Source: Plicaturopsis crispa FD-325 SS-3
Taxonomy: Eukaryota; Basidiomycota; Agaricomycetes; Amylocorticiales; Amylocorticiaceae
Assembly (NCBI GenBank): GCA_000827205.1
Contig: KN832559.1
Location: 247,167-311,166, forward strand
Direction of reading: 5' to 3'
DNA length: 64,000 nucleotides
Of this stretch, positions 32,490 to 44,177 are shown piece after piece. The notes below the pieces were generated by a model. It saw only the letters and a program-made list of their open reading frames with translations, had not been told where the DNA came from and ran no database searches. The position numbers were made by a program, and so were the translations under genes. Within the stretch, counting starts at the first letter, position 1; each line of letters opens with the position of its first letter.

Positions 32490-33150
32490 ATGGCACCCAG
32501 GGAGCCCACGAAGCACCAAATCTCTTCTCGTCTATCATACAGCCAAAATACGCCTTCCTTCCTGCTGAAGCTCCAGAACCGCATGGCGGGCTTGCCTGAC
32601 GAGGACGAAGAAGATCCAGAATTCGAGGACGACGGGTCAGGGCGACCGCCCATCCCGCGTCGACCTGCCATCCCCGAGCGGCCAGACGACGAAGCTGGGA
32701 GCGAGGATGAAGATGACGGAGATGAGAAACCACAGGTTGTCGTTCTCAAAGCTGGCAAACATTTGACTAGCAGAGAGGCGGAGAACGAGCGCCGAAGAGG
32801 TCCGTACATCCTCCTCGAATCTACAACCGCGAATTGCATCTAATTTCCAGGACCACTCAGAAAAGGGTCTGCCAGCGCTTCCTGATCCATCTGAATTACT
32901 GGAGAATGCAGCCGCAGCAGCCGTCGTAGAGACCGATGCCACGACGGCAGTGAAACCAAAGCAGAAGTCTGAAGGACTATCCTTTTCGTCGTCCAAGTCT
33001 GGTTCCAAGACCTCAGCTGGGAAGCGGAAGGCTATCGGCACAGGAGACGTGGATGATGATCACAGTAGCGGAGGAGCGAAACCCAAGAAACATCAGAAGA
33101 AAAAGGCGAAGACAGGGAAGACGCTTTTGTCATTCAGCGACGACGTTTAG
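32490..33150 (+). CDS. DUF4604 (KIAA1143-like) nuclear protein
   Basis: Exons 32490-32799 and 32861-33150 give 199 residues. The N-terminus contains SSRLSYSQNTPSFLLKLQNR followed by MAGLPDEDEEDPEFEDD, and then VVVLKAGKHLTSREAENERRR, the conserved core of the DUF4604 family (human KIAA1143). The C-terminus is Lys-rich (KKHQKKKAKTGK) and ends TLLSFSDDV, also typical. The protein is largely disordered and probably nuclear; its function is not established. I set the intron acceptor after ACTCAG at 32860 because only this keeps the KGLPALPD frame. A Met at 32439 would add a non-family leader. Confidence 0.85.
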
Positions 33151-33872
33151 CAGCTTTCGAGAGCGCTCTCACAGTACCTTGTGCAGTGAAGGGGTTCACA
33201 GTGAGTTGTTCATAATACAGCATCCTGCAGTCTCTTACTCGCTCGGTCCAGCCCCGGCAGACGATCTCATCATGCGTCTCTCGAACTATGCGTGTACTCA
33301 CAAGAGGCACGGACCGCGTCGCGACTTCTCGTTAGATGTTGCAGTGTCATCGACGCAGCACTACTACGTCGCGCTCCGACGCCCATCGACCGCGTGATTT
33401 AAAGTCCTTATCTGGTTGACCAGCGCTGCCCCACCGAGATACATTTCTTTGCGTCAAATCAGCGCAGTCACCCTCCAGATCGAAGTGGGGATGGACTGCA
33501 AGTCGAGGGACACTAGGAACGAGTTGTATATATACAATAGACAAGGAATTTCTCGTTGTATCAGACTCGGTTTTCTTCGATCTAAACCACGACTGTTTTC
33601 ACTGTTTTAACAGACTGAGACACCGAGTTGGGTTGAGAAAGTCGTCGGTACATAGTCCTTACTTGGTGTTTGGTAGCCTCGTGGCACCCGTTTGAAGCTT
33701 CTTCGCTGTTCACCGGTTTGAGAACTTGCAATTGAACTCTTTCGCGTCCCTCGACGTCCAACGCTCAGATCGACTTGAAGGGCCTCGAACCCGTATACGT
33801 ATCGGTATGGCGCAAAATATGAATCGATGCTGGTCGACTGTACTCATTAAATAGAAACACGCAGAATTAACT
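33151..33872. other. Intergenic stretch
   Basis: 722 bases between two plus-strand genes. Short frames only, no motif recognised. Confidence 0.55.
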
Positions 33873-34762
33873 ATGTCTGGCCCGAATGTCCCGCCGGTGC
33901 CCACAAGTATCCCGTTTGACCCCACACAGCTACCTCTCGCGCAGCTAGAGTCACTCAAGTTCAAGGCCGGGCAGATTTACGACTCGATACAAACGCTCAA
34001 ACATACTCTGGATTCACAGGGCCAGCCGTACATGCCCGCCTGGCCCGACATTCTCTCCAAATACAACATCCTGCTCTCGCAGTCGCACAACTTCGCCTCG
34101 TCGCTCAGCAGCGCGTTTGAGCGCATTGCGCTCCACCCGAACGTGGCGCTTACGGATGCACAGCTCGACGACGTGATACAGCTACTGCGGAACCAGCAGA
34201 CGAATGAGATATTGAAAGTGGAAAGCGCCACTGTGCGCCGGCTACAGGAGCATATTGCCCCGCCTTCCACGACCGTGCGTGGACGACATCTACCACTTTA
34301 TTTGCAAAGTTTACCACCCTTTGCTTCCAGACGAACCCTGCACATGCTAACCTCGAGTCACTGGAGCACGTAAAGTCAGCCCATGACGCGCGCGTTGAGC
34401 GCGCTGTACGTGCAGTGACAATGCTACGCGAACGGTATGAGTGGCGACAGCGGGTAGAAGTCGAGGTGGAGGAGCCGGAGGAGGTTGACTGGATACAGGA
34501 TCAGGGCGTGCGCGGCGCAGGGGACGGTGATGGGGAGGATGTGGATGACGAGGGTGATGAAGACGAAGAGATGGACACCCCTGGTGAAGGGGACGGTGAT
34601 CGAGATGGGCCTGATACGCCTGTGGATAGCAGCGTGATTGGGGCGACACCTACAGATGGTGCAGAACGGACACCTAAGAACGCAGTGGAAGACGGGAGCG
34701 ACGGTGAGGCGGACGCGGTGGAGGAAGAGTTGGACATGGTCGACGTTACTAACACTTCCTAA
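33873..34762 (+). CDS. MED8: Mediator of RNA polymerase II transcription subunit 8
   Basis: Med8 belongs to the head module of Mediator and links regulators to RNA polymerase II. Exons 33873-34274 and 34331-34762 give 277 residues. The fold region includes LAQLESLKFKAGQIYDSI, then PYMPAWPDILSKYNILLSQS, then ALHPNVALTD-like text and LDDVIQLLRNQQTNEILKVE, all matching the fungal Med8 profile as I know it. After the intron a helix (HVKSAHDARVERAVRAVTML) is followed by a long acidic tail rich in Asp, Glu and Gly. The acidic tail is unusually long compared with yeast. Start and intron are unambiguous. Confidence 0.85.
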
Positions 34763-34866
34763 CAAATGTGGGTATCACAATCTCTATTTCCGCTGAAGCA
34801 GGCAAATGTACATAAAATCACGAGGTAATTGTATGTGTAGCTGTAAAATTTAACAGGACAAGAACT

Positions 34867-36518
34867 CTAGACGGCAAACTTCACTCGGGGGCGCTTGTAA
34901 CCGCCGTCCTGCAACCTTACAGCATCAAGACGCATGGCGATGTCGTCCACGCCGCCGACTTTCAGAATGGGAGTGGGAAAGAAGACTGCGGGTGGAGAGG
35001 CGAGCGATAGCTTATGCGAGGGACGGGCGTCCACGCTTGAGTCGAGAGACGCGGGGGGTCGAGGTTCGAAGGTGCCAAATAAGCTAGGCCGCTTGGGGGA
35101 TTGCAGTGATATGATTGGAGAGCTGTACGGAGATGCATAGTCGGTCACGAAAGGCAGGGCACTCGGCCGCCTCTCACTATCCAGCGGGTGAGGACCGCCA
35201 AACACGAAACCACTTGCGGACCCGACGCGCTGCGAGAGTGTCGAAGACCGATGCTGAGGCCCGAGGTCTTCGAAAATGAGTTGTGAGCTGAAATCACCTG
35301 AAGGTTTGTACGTCCCGTCGTCGTGGTGGATTGTTCGCACGTAGTCGACAGCGTAAGTGGATAAGCGGGGATCAGAGCAGCAAGATTTCCTGGCATAGGT
35401 GTCCCAGTCAAACACGTCGGGGTAGGGGACATCAAAAGTGTCTGCAGGATAGGTGCTAGCGAGTAGTGGATCCCCCATTGAGGAGAAGGGCCGACCTCGG
35501 TCCGAGAATTGTGGCGAAGATTGGATAGAGTACACCGAAGCTGCTGACGCTATACTCGAAGCAGATAGCGCAGGTGGTATACCGACATTGGTAAGGACAG
35601 ATAGAGGTCGACGCCCTTCCAGTATCTTGAGGCCGCCGCTAGCACGAAGAGGTTGCCTTGTGTGATTTTCATTTGATGTCCTCTTCCCAGAATTTTCTTC
35701 TAGGGCGGCACTGAGCGTACGGGAGAAAACAGGAATAGGTGGCACGTCGGCAATATGGCGGGTACGGGAGACTTCTTTCAACAAGGGCGAAAGAGCAGCT
35801 GCTTTGAGGGGAAGGAGCAACGCCTCGGTGTCTGCATCGAGCCAGGAAGCCATGAACACCGGCTCTCCGGGATGTACAGGGGTGGGCATCGCGATGGAGG
35901 GCGCTAGGCAGGAATTGTCACCGGCGTCTACGTTGCATACAGGAGGGTCTGCTGGGGGTCGATGGGGATGTGCCGCTGGAGTAGCCAATAGTGCAGGATC
36001 TGGCATGCTGGTCTCCAGATATTCAGCTGCTGGGAATGATATCGGTGAGGATATCTTGAGAGCAGAAGGGCCACTCGGTTTGCGGATAAAACGTGCTCTT
36101 TCAACTCCCCAGTTCTCGATGCCCAGACTTGCTCGGTAGGGAGGCTTTGCAAAATCGTGTCGGGTCTACGGGCCGTGTAAGCAGGGATTCGCACCATTCT
36201 CTGGATTCAATATGGGCTAATTACTTGGGGCAATAGATTTCTGCTCCGGTGATCAGGCTGGGAATGGGTCCTCCGTTCGTAAAGATTCGCACAACGTTTC
36301 GCCAGTCGTCGCCAAAGAGTGCTGATAAGGTCGAGGCAGATGACACAGAAGTAAACGAGTCGCTTCGTCAAAGGACGCATAGAAGGGTCGGCATGAAATA
36401 GTCGAGACACTGGACTTTGGTCGGGTATGGAAAGCACAATATCCGAGTCGTGTTTCGGGAGTGGTCTTGGGCGCCCCCCTCGCTTAGAGGCTGACTGACT
36501 GGTTTTCAAACTGATCAA
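34867..36518 (-). CDS. Protein of unknown function, Ser/Pro-rich with a possible membrane segment
   Basis: Exons 36518-36225 and 36165-34867 join in frame across a 59-base intron to give 530 residues. The N-terminal exon holds a hydrophobic helix, RLVYFCVICLDLISTLW, flanked by basic residues. The second exon adds YRASLGIENWGVERARFI and then a long Ser/Pro-rich region, with DTFDVPYPDVFDWDTYARK as the only segment that looks structured. The C-terminus is basic (GGYKRPRVKFAV). No enzyme motif is visible. The splice join is supported because both flanking frames stay open without a stop on the same phase. Confidence 0.6.
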
Positions 36519-37274
36519 CGTTGAAGTATTACACCTTGAAATTTCAACCGCTCGTATCAGTACGATCGACGACGCGTCATAACTGCAGTTTTAAATGCAA
36601 CGGCAACGTACCGCAAATGTATACAGGACCCACCGAGCCCACATTAGTGATTATGGGCATACACAAGCCAAGAGTTTCTGCGAACTTTTTGTTGCAGCAG
36701 TCGGTGGTCGCGTAGTGTTCCGAGTTGTGGCCATCGTGCATCGATGAGAAGCATCCGAGGTCGTTCCATGGAGGTTTCAGTCCCGGGCAAAGTATCGAGC
36801 CATAGCCAATGTCTTCCGCCTCTGGACTCAAGAGAACTCAAGGGATAACTGGGAGAAAGTAGAGAACATCGACGCCAGCCTCAAGGAAAGCAGGTCTCGG
36901 AGACAAAGTCGGCGTCGCAGTCGAAGCCGTAATCGGAGATCGGAATTTCCCCCGGATTGCCAAAATCGCGGGATTTGTTGTGCCACCTGCCGACTTGTCC
37001 CCATGTTTTATAACGCGTGGTTTCCGGTTCACAATCCCTTTGTTCTTGACGACGACATGCCTGGCTATGTCTTACCCCAGGCGCCAAGTTAGCGCGAGTA
37101 CTCTCCTTCTCGCGCGCTTTACGGTCAACAACACGAGTCAGCCTCCTCAAGGTCTTCCTCGCCACGACTTCGACCGAACACGTTGATTACTGTCGACCTC
37201 CGTGCTCAAAAGCATACTTATTTAGGACTCTAGGAGGCGACGGAGCCATTGTTCCTCCTCTCTCTCCGACTACG
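36519..37274. other. Intergenic stretch between divergent genes
   Basis: Should contain both promoters. Short frames on the minus strand at 36577-36841 lack motifs. Confidence 0.5.
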
Positions 37275-38386
37275 ATGTTTCCAGACGATGCAACGCCATC
37301 CGATGCCCCCCAACGCATCTTACGACGTGAGTGGACAAGATATAAACCTGTGCGTATACTATGCCCTCTGCTATATATTGGACTCTACTAACGCTTGAGC
37401 CTTGTCTCTAGTATTTACCCAAATCGATTTCCTTACCACAGTTACAGTTAAGACCATCCCACAGACCGCTCTTCACCTGTTGTCGTTGCGGATTCTCGAA
37501 TACGTACATTCCGATGTGCTTATGGTGCATGTGGACATCGGACGACGCCAAACACGCTTTTGAGGACTCCATGCCGCGCGGTAGACGTATGAGCGCTCCC
37601 TGCAATGTTGCCAGCAGGATTACGATGCGAAGGACTCAGACGCCACCCCTACACTCGGAGGTGAAGCACTCTATCATATCTAATCACAACGCTATCAATG
37701 CTGCGCCCTGCACTGCGATGCAACCTCCCGGTGTACCTCGCACCAAACGTAGAATGCCCATTGTTTTTGCTGGCTCTGATTCCTACAACATCGACCACCC
37801 TTCATCTCCCGTTATCATCGATCTCCCCACCCTTGGGCACACACCTCCACGGACGCTGCGGCGCAAGAAACACATGACCGTTCTTCGGCAGAAATCATCC
37901 TCTTCACTGCGCAGACGCGCTACTGCATCCACTCGCCAGCGCGACGCGCTTCAGCCGAAACCATTTGTTTTCCCCGATCCGCAGGTACGGCTCGGCACCC
38001 CCGGTCGACCGTACTATACTGCAATTCGCGCAAATATGTCGCGCCCGACCTCACCACAGCCCCCGCCTCCTCCGACCACACCTAACCGCCATTCATCGCC
38101 AGCACCGTCGCGTCCGCCCGAGCTCGGTCACGGTCATCGCGTGGGAGACGCGAATATGCGCCACAGCTTCGCTACTGCCCCGCGCGCACGCCCAGCGCCG
38201 TCGCATGTACATGGGTTTTCCCTGAGCGGTGAGACGGAGCTTCATATGGCGCTTGCACGTTGGCGGTCGCAGGAGGCTGTCGAAGGAGAGTCAGAGTACC
38301 GGTTCTTGGACACACGGAAGGGGGTGAAGCAGAAGGTGAAGCGGTTGAGTCGGGGACTCAAGGACCTTCTAATGGGTAGAGCATGA
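37275..38386 (+). CDS. Protein of unknown function with a Cys-rich zinc-ribbon-like motif
   Basis: Exons 37275-37349 and 37412-38386 give 349 residues. The join produces WTRYKPYLPKSISLPQ. Residues about 46-66 contain FTCCRCGFSNTYIPMCLWC, a C-x2-C plus C-x2-C arrangement that could bind one zinc ion. The rest is basic, rich in Pro and Ser, with PTLGHTPPRTLRRKK and a C-terminal KQKVKRLSRGLKDLLMG helix. No known family is recognised. The short first exon depends on the splice prediction. Confidence 0.6.
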
Positions 38387-38565
38387 ACGCGCGAGCCGCC
38401 GACATCATTCGCATTTATTAATTGCACATGTATATGCACATCTATGGATCCTCATATACCCTGTAACTAATTGTCCGCCTTGTGTGATCTACCGCAAGCT
38501 TGTTAAGTTACTGAGTATGATGTCATGTCTAGATAGGGACCATGCTCTTGATTTGAAGCTGACGG

Positions 38566-39871
38566 TCATAAATTAGTTCCGATAAACTCCGTGACGAGTT
38601 GCTTGAATTCGTTTGGCCTGTAATAATCCGGTCAGACTGAGTTCGTCAACGACGATATGTGGACTCACTTCTCGGCGTGTACTATGATAGTGGACAGGGT
38701 CAGCATGTCGTCATGGTTGGTGGTGGAAGTGCTCACCCCAGTGGCTTGCTTCTAACGTTTCTAACGCCATGTTTGGGAAGAACGCCTTCGCCTGTGGCAG
38801 ATTGTGGCGATTTATGTATCTGTATCACGACGTCAGACACGGTCAATACGCGTCGGAGATCAGAGCCACCTACTTGCTCTTCGAGCCCTTGATGAACAAG
38901 GTCTTTCCGTCCCATGTTCGTTGCCCGACCTCGTACGGAAAAGACCCAATTTCTGGAATTGCCTCGTCGAGGATGTCGAGGGGAACCTTGAATTTCATTG
39001 CGGCGTGCTCATAGTGCGTAGTGTCGAGATTCGTCAACAGGAAGGCGCGAACGCCGGGATCCTTCTCGTAGTGGGAGAGTATTTCCTGCGCCTCCTTGCG
39101 TGACCGGACGTGGCTGGCTTCAATCTTCTTCATTCCCTCGAGGTACCCGCGAAATTCAGCGGATATGTCGCCTTTCGCCGGGCTTATGTCGGCGACTATG
39201 AGGTTTGCAAGGAGTTCGGCTGGCAGATCGGGGTTGAGAGCAAATGCCATCGCGACCTTTCCTCCCCTGGCGGCCGTCATTACACGTCGACACTCGAGAC
39301 AAGGCATATACCCACATGGAATGACCAAGGAGAGAAATGTTTCGCAATGAATGCGTGCGGCAGAAATGCAGAACGTCCGCAGACATTGCAGTGTAAGTCA
39401 TAGGTTTCGCATGAGGCGAGGATCCGGAATTACGCAAATCCTGGAAGATGTTAATACGGCTTCCCTAAACATACACGCTCACGCACCAACGCGTAGACCG
39501 GGCGGTTTAAATCCTTCATGAACGCTTTCGACAAGCTGCCCCAGTTGCGCTTCGATCCACTGTCGCGCGCAACGGTTAGAGCATGCTGTAGTGATAATAA
39601 ATTGTACGGACAAGAATCCATGGATGATGACCAGGGGATGATCATGCTTATTCCCGTTCTCTGGTATAACTTCGTCATACGCGAGGTCTACAGGCGTCAC
39701 AGACGCGGTAGAAGAGATTAATCCTGGATACACAACGGTCAGGAAATTTCCCCAGCGGAAAGGAGGACGCAATTTACTGCTGCAAGTGCTCCCCAATGGC
39801 CAATTGGCGCGCTTTCCAGCGAGCAGAGGACGCGAAAGCCTCGACGTCGAGAGCAGTCTGAGTGGAAGCAT
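38566..39871 (-). CDS. Mitochondrial alpha/beta hydrolase of the ABHD11/Imo32 family
   Basis: Exons 39871-39612, 39559-39487, 39440-39316, 39266-38874, 38819-38737, 38681-38669 and 38617-38566 give 332 residues. The Arg-rich start MLPLRLLSTSRLSR is a mitochondrial presequence. Family marks are PLVIIHG, FGSKRNWGSLSKAF, LRNSGSSPHA, the nucleophile elbow GHSMGGKVAM (Ser152), ISPAKG, and near the end ASHWVHAEKP with the catalytic His at about 310. In other eukaryotes ABHD11 protects lipoylated 2-oxoacid dehydrogenases; that role is inferred. The sixth exon has only 13 bases. It shares a 143-base promoter with TSC13. Confidence 0.9.
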
Positions 39872-40014
39872 GAAAAGGATGGGGAACTGACGTAATCCGC
39901 GGCGCGTTCCTCTTGGTTTCGGGCCTGCTCGATCTGCCACTCGCGCAAGTTGCGACAGCTTTACATCCTATTCTTTCGATTTACTGCTGCTAGGGCTTGT
40001 ACGGATTCCTTGTC
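39872..40014. promoter_or_regulatory. Short divergent promoter of the ABHD11-like gene and TSC13
   Basis: Only 143 bases separate the two start codons, so the two genes must share promoter elements. No TATA box is obvious. Confidence 0.55.
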
Positions 40015-41413
40015 ATGGTCGCCGTCAAAATTTCTGCGGCTGGGAAGACGCCCGCTGTTGGCCGGGGTCTTCCGTTCACGGTAGAAATCCCAGGGAAAGG
40101 ACTCGACGATGTGACAGTGGCAGACTTGAAGGATGCATTAGCAGCCAAATTTCCCAAGGTGTGCACCCGTTCGCCGCCATCATCTACACTGTGAACTGAA
40201 TCTACCTCCCCGTCCAGTTTTACGCGACACGTCAGAAGCTAACCGTGAAGGGCGACAAGAAAGCGCTCGCGGACGACGCGACGCTCCGCAAGGCAGGCAT
40301 AGTCGACGGCGAGGAGATATCCGTGAAGGACTTAGGGCCCCAAATAAGCTGGAGGACGGTCTTCCTGGTCGAATATGTGTGTTCTTGTCCCGCTGGTCCT
40401 TTGTTGCATAACTGCTCACGCATCCGTTGTAGGCGGGGCCCCTCGTCATTCACCCGTTGATATACCATCTCCCAAAGCTTTTTTACGGCGGTTCTGTCCA
40501 ACATAGCTTACTGCAAAAGTGCGAGAGCGACTATCGTCTCTGGTAATTGCCGCTCAAACCCAAGTCTCGCAGATATATCTATGGTTTTGTCATGCTTCAT
40601 TTCGCCAAGCGGGAACTGGAGACCTTATTGTGAGTAATATTTTCTCTGTCTAGCTTGCGCAAAAACCTATTCAGTTTGTCTATAGCGTGCACCGTTTCTC
40701 ACACGCGACAATGCCTGCGAGGAATATCTTCAAGAAGTACAGCAAATTTTCTATATGCTGGGAATTTACTGGCTAACACGCCACGACTTAGCTCCGCACA
40801 CTACCATCTATTCAGCGGTAAGAACTGCCAGTCTTGCTTTCAATTTCATGGTGCTTATTCCTTTTAACTACAGGCCTGGCCCTTGCATACGCAATCTATA
40901 GCCCAACATACGCCGCCACATCACCTTACATCCGCCAAACGATTCGTGACGACCCTCGATTCCTATTAGCGGGCACTGCATTTTGGCTTGTGAGTTTGCA
41001 TGCTTTTTCTCTTGGTCGACTCTATATATGTCTAACACGGAATGCCAACGAGTAGTTCTCGGAGCTGTCTAATCTCCATTCACATCTGACACTTCGCGCA
41101 CTCCGCCCGCCTGGCACACGTGAACGCAAGATTCCCTACGGCTACGGGTTCTCCCTTGTCTCGTGCCCCAACTACCTCTTCGAGAGTCTGGGATGGCTGA
41201 GCGTCGCTGTCCTCACAGGCAGCTGGGTTGGTCAGTACCCACCGTTCACTATCATAGCCATATACTGACGTGTCTCGTTTAGCATGGGGCTTCCTCGCAC
41301 TTAGTACTGCGCAGATGGGGCAGTGGGCCTTGAAGAAACACGCGCTGTACAAGAAAGACTTTGGAAAGGAATATCCAAGGGGTAGGAAGGCGATGATACC
41401 GTTTATCTTTTGA
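40015..41413 (+). CDS. TSC13: Very-long-chain enoyl-CoA reductase
   Basis: Tsc13 catalyses the last step of very-long-chain fatty acid elongation in the endoplasmic reticulum, using NADPH. Exons 40015-40158, 40218-40376, 40433-40518, 40573-40629, 40686-40736, 40792-40817, 40874-40989, 41056-41230 and 41283-41413 give 314 residues. The first 80 residues form the ubiquitin-like domain of the family (VTVADLKDALAAKF, then KLTVKGDKKAL). Then come VIHPLIYHLP, FVHRFSHATMP, the membrane helices, and the steroid-reductase-type core RKIPYGYGFSLVSCPNYLFE, which carries the catalytic Tyr. The end KKDFGKEYPRGRKAMIPFIF is diagnostic. All splice phases agree. Confidence 0.94.
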
Positions 41414-42117
41414 ATGATTTGTTGTGATTCATCAGGATGCCCTCCTTGACAAATATCACAAGCCTTTCGCGCACCATCCACCCGACTCCAGCGTGCGGCA
41501 CATTTGCCTTGACCAGGCCTAGCAAGCTACGCAAGCCCTGTGCAGTCGCTGAGTAGCAGGCAGGATACCCCCGTCGTCGAGGATACCCTGCCTCTGGAGT
41601 CTGGAAGTGGAAGCCCAGTTCAGTGCTAAGGACGCGCTTCGTCGTCTCCGACTCTCGCCCTTTTGGTAAAGATGCCCCTGAGATTTTTGCGAGTTCGCAT
41701 CCTACATAACCAGGTTCTGCGAAAAGTTCGTGTGCATCATTGGCATACTTGCCTCCTCTCTTCATTCTTTACGCTCTCCTTTGGCTGCCTCTACACACGT
41801 CTTGGCTTGGAGAGCTACTGAGTCTCGGGCGGGCAACCGAGTTTGGATCTCGTCCAGCGTACCTAGATCTTTGGAACAACCTGACAACCTCCTAACCGTA
41901 ACAGCAACGGTCCATATTTCATTTGACAGACCAGCGTGGACTCTGGACTCTGGAGCATGACTTTACTGGCAAATACGGCAGTAGCATCAGGATTGCACTT
42001 GCACACCCCCTTGTCCTCGTCCTAGCCCACCCATACACACTACACACGCTCTTTCGGTCTTTAGCAGCGCATTGCGCCCCTTTCTCTCATTCAGTCCTCC
42101 CACAAGTTTTTCTTCCA
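41414..42117. other. Intergenic stretch
   Basis: 3' region of TSC13 and the upstream region of the next gene. No motif-bearing frame seen. Confidence 0.5.
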
Positions 42118-43929
42118 ATGCTGGGCCGGAAGATCTCGAATTCGCAGCTGTTGATGGAGTTTGACGAGAAGGCGGATGTGAAAGTGGCAGGAGGGTCGAA
42201 GACGTTGGGTTTGCGGATAAACACCGACGAGGTCACTTGGAATAGACCGCTATCAGTGAGTCTCACCGGTTAACGTTCAACGTGAAACGTAGGACTTGCT
42301 AACAATATCTTCTGTCTCAAGGAACGCACTAATAACACTACGTTAACTAAATCAGAGTGGTTAACCCCAGGTCTACCACCCGCGTCTTTGTGCGTGCTGG
42401 CAGTTTTTCTCCTCGCCCGCTGTTCGCTTAAACACTACTCCTACAGCACACCCAACAGCACCTACACGTTCGGGCAACCCAACCCTACCACCATTATCTC
42501 TCCACCAGCTGACCCTATTCGCGATTCGTCGCGCCGACGTGAACGATATGTTCGAGAGGAGGAAGCCCTCGCGACCACCTTGCAACACTGCGCACCGGAG
42601 CCATCCCCCACGGAGCTCAAGATACGCACTCTAGAAAAGGCTACCGCTATGCTCAGCGCGCAGGCTACGACAGCACAGCAACGTGCTGAGAGTCTACGGT
42701 CGCATCTGGCAGCTGACCAGCGGGAGGCCGACCCGGTTACCTACGTGTCACTCCAGCGGGAGCGCTGGATGGAAGAGAGGCGCTCTGCGTCATTCGACGC
42801 GGAAGCAAAGGCGCTTCACGAACATCTTGCGTGTCTCACCAAGTCCATAAAGGATGGTGAATCTCCTGGAACACCGTTATCACCGCCTCCTCCCACGAAA
42901 GAGTCGCGAAAGCGCGCAAACCTTGCCGTCTTCTTCGCGCGCTCTCCGACGAAGTCGCCCATCTCCCCATGGAGATCTTCGCCGATAAACGTTGACCTCT
43001 CGCCCCGACGAATGACCAGGGATGATGTGACACCCATGCGCCTGCGTCCGCAATCCGTTCGGACTCCTCTCAAACTGCACGAGCGGTGCTGTTCCGTCGT
43101 CGAAAGGCTTGTCTCGGAGGCGTCCCAGCGCAATTCCGAGCAAGTATCAGCCAGTTCCCCGTCATCCTCTACTTCTGTACTTGACGCTGTAGACGAAGAT
43201 GGTGCCTCCTGCCCATCTCTTGCGCCTTCAGCACCGCCTTCGATGGACGAGCCCTCCCTTTCAGCGCCTAGTCAGGGCTCAGCCTCATTGGCAGAGGACG
43301 CTGCTGAGGACCATTGGGAACCCTTGACCAACGGAGGATACGCGACGATATACAGAGCGGCAGCACGCCGGACAAAAGCCGAGATTTTGGCAGCATCCCG
43401 CGAATATGATGTCTCGCTTCCAGAATATGCTCTCGAGCTCTTGGATGACCTTGACGTTATCCATGATTCCATTCCGCTCGACGACCCGCGAATTAACGAG
43501 TTCCGCTCTCTCCACCCCTCCATCCCTATCTTCACATTCGACCACACTACAAATGCTTCTTCTAGTCTGCCCAATTCTCCTTTGCCATCCCCAACCTCAT
43601 CGCACATCAATATATGCCCCGCATCGAAGTCCTCTCGAACGCTTGCCGCCGCCTCGACTCTACCGAAGCGAAGGAGTGTCCTGATGAAGAAACGACCCTT
43701 ACATCGTGCTATGCTCCCTGACCTGTTCGCTATCCCTGAATCTCCCTCCACTGCCACACCTACGCCGTCTCCGGGAACAGCCCGAGCCCGTAGTCATAGC
43801 GAGCTCACGAGACCTTTCCCTCAGCCTAATGCACGACAATCCACTGCGTCTCTCGATGCACCGCCTAGCGTTGCATCCCAGCTTCGCCGGCGTTTTTCGC
43901 AGCTAGGGCGAAAAAATCGGCCAGCATAA
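42118..43929 (+). CDS. Large Ser/Pro-rich protein of unknown function with coiled coil
   Basis: The main frame (42322-43929) has no ATG near its 5' end, so an upstream exon is needed. Joining 42118-42255 (MLGRKISNSQLLMEFDEKAD...) across a GT..AG intron keeps the frame and gives 581 residues. Early in the second exon a hydrophobic stretch (PASLCVLAVFLLARCSL) may be a membrane anchor. A region with EEALATT, LEKATAMLSAQATTAQQRAE and ERWMEERRSASFDAEAKALH is likely coiled coil. The rest is disordered with many SP and TP sites; RRRFSQLGRKNRPA ends it. The C-terminal half is certainly one open frame; the first exon is less sure. No family is recognised. Confidence 0.52.
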
Positions 43930-44177
43930 GTAGTTGGCCGGCGTGTTTTCCGGACCCAGGACGTCTCTATGGAACTTTTTAATTCGCATTTTTCTTGGAC
44001 GGACTCAGTTTGGACTGCACATACCGTATTATAATGTACAGACGTAGATCTGACCCTCATTTTGCATCTCCTTTTACATCTCTTATTCTTCTTGTTATGT
44101 TTTCGCCCACGTTTCTAAAGGCCCCAAGCACGGGGATAATTCTATGCCAGTGCGACTTCGTGTAAAATTGCTTGCAT

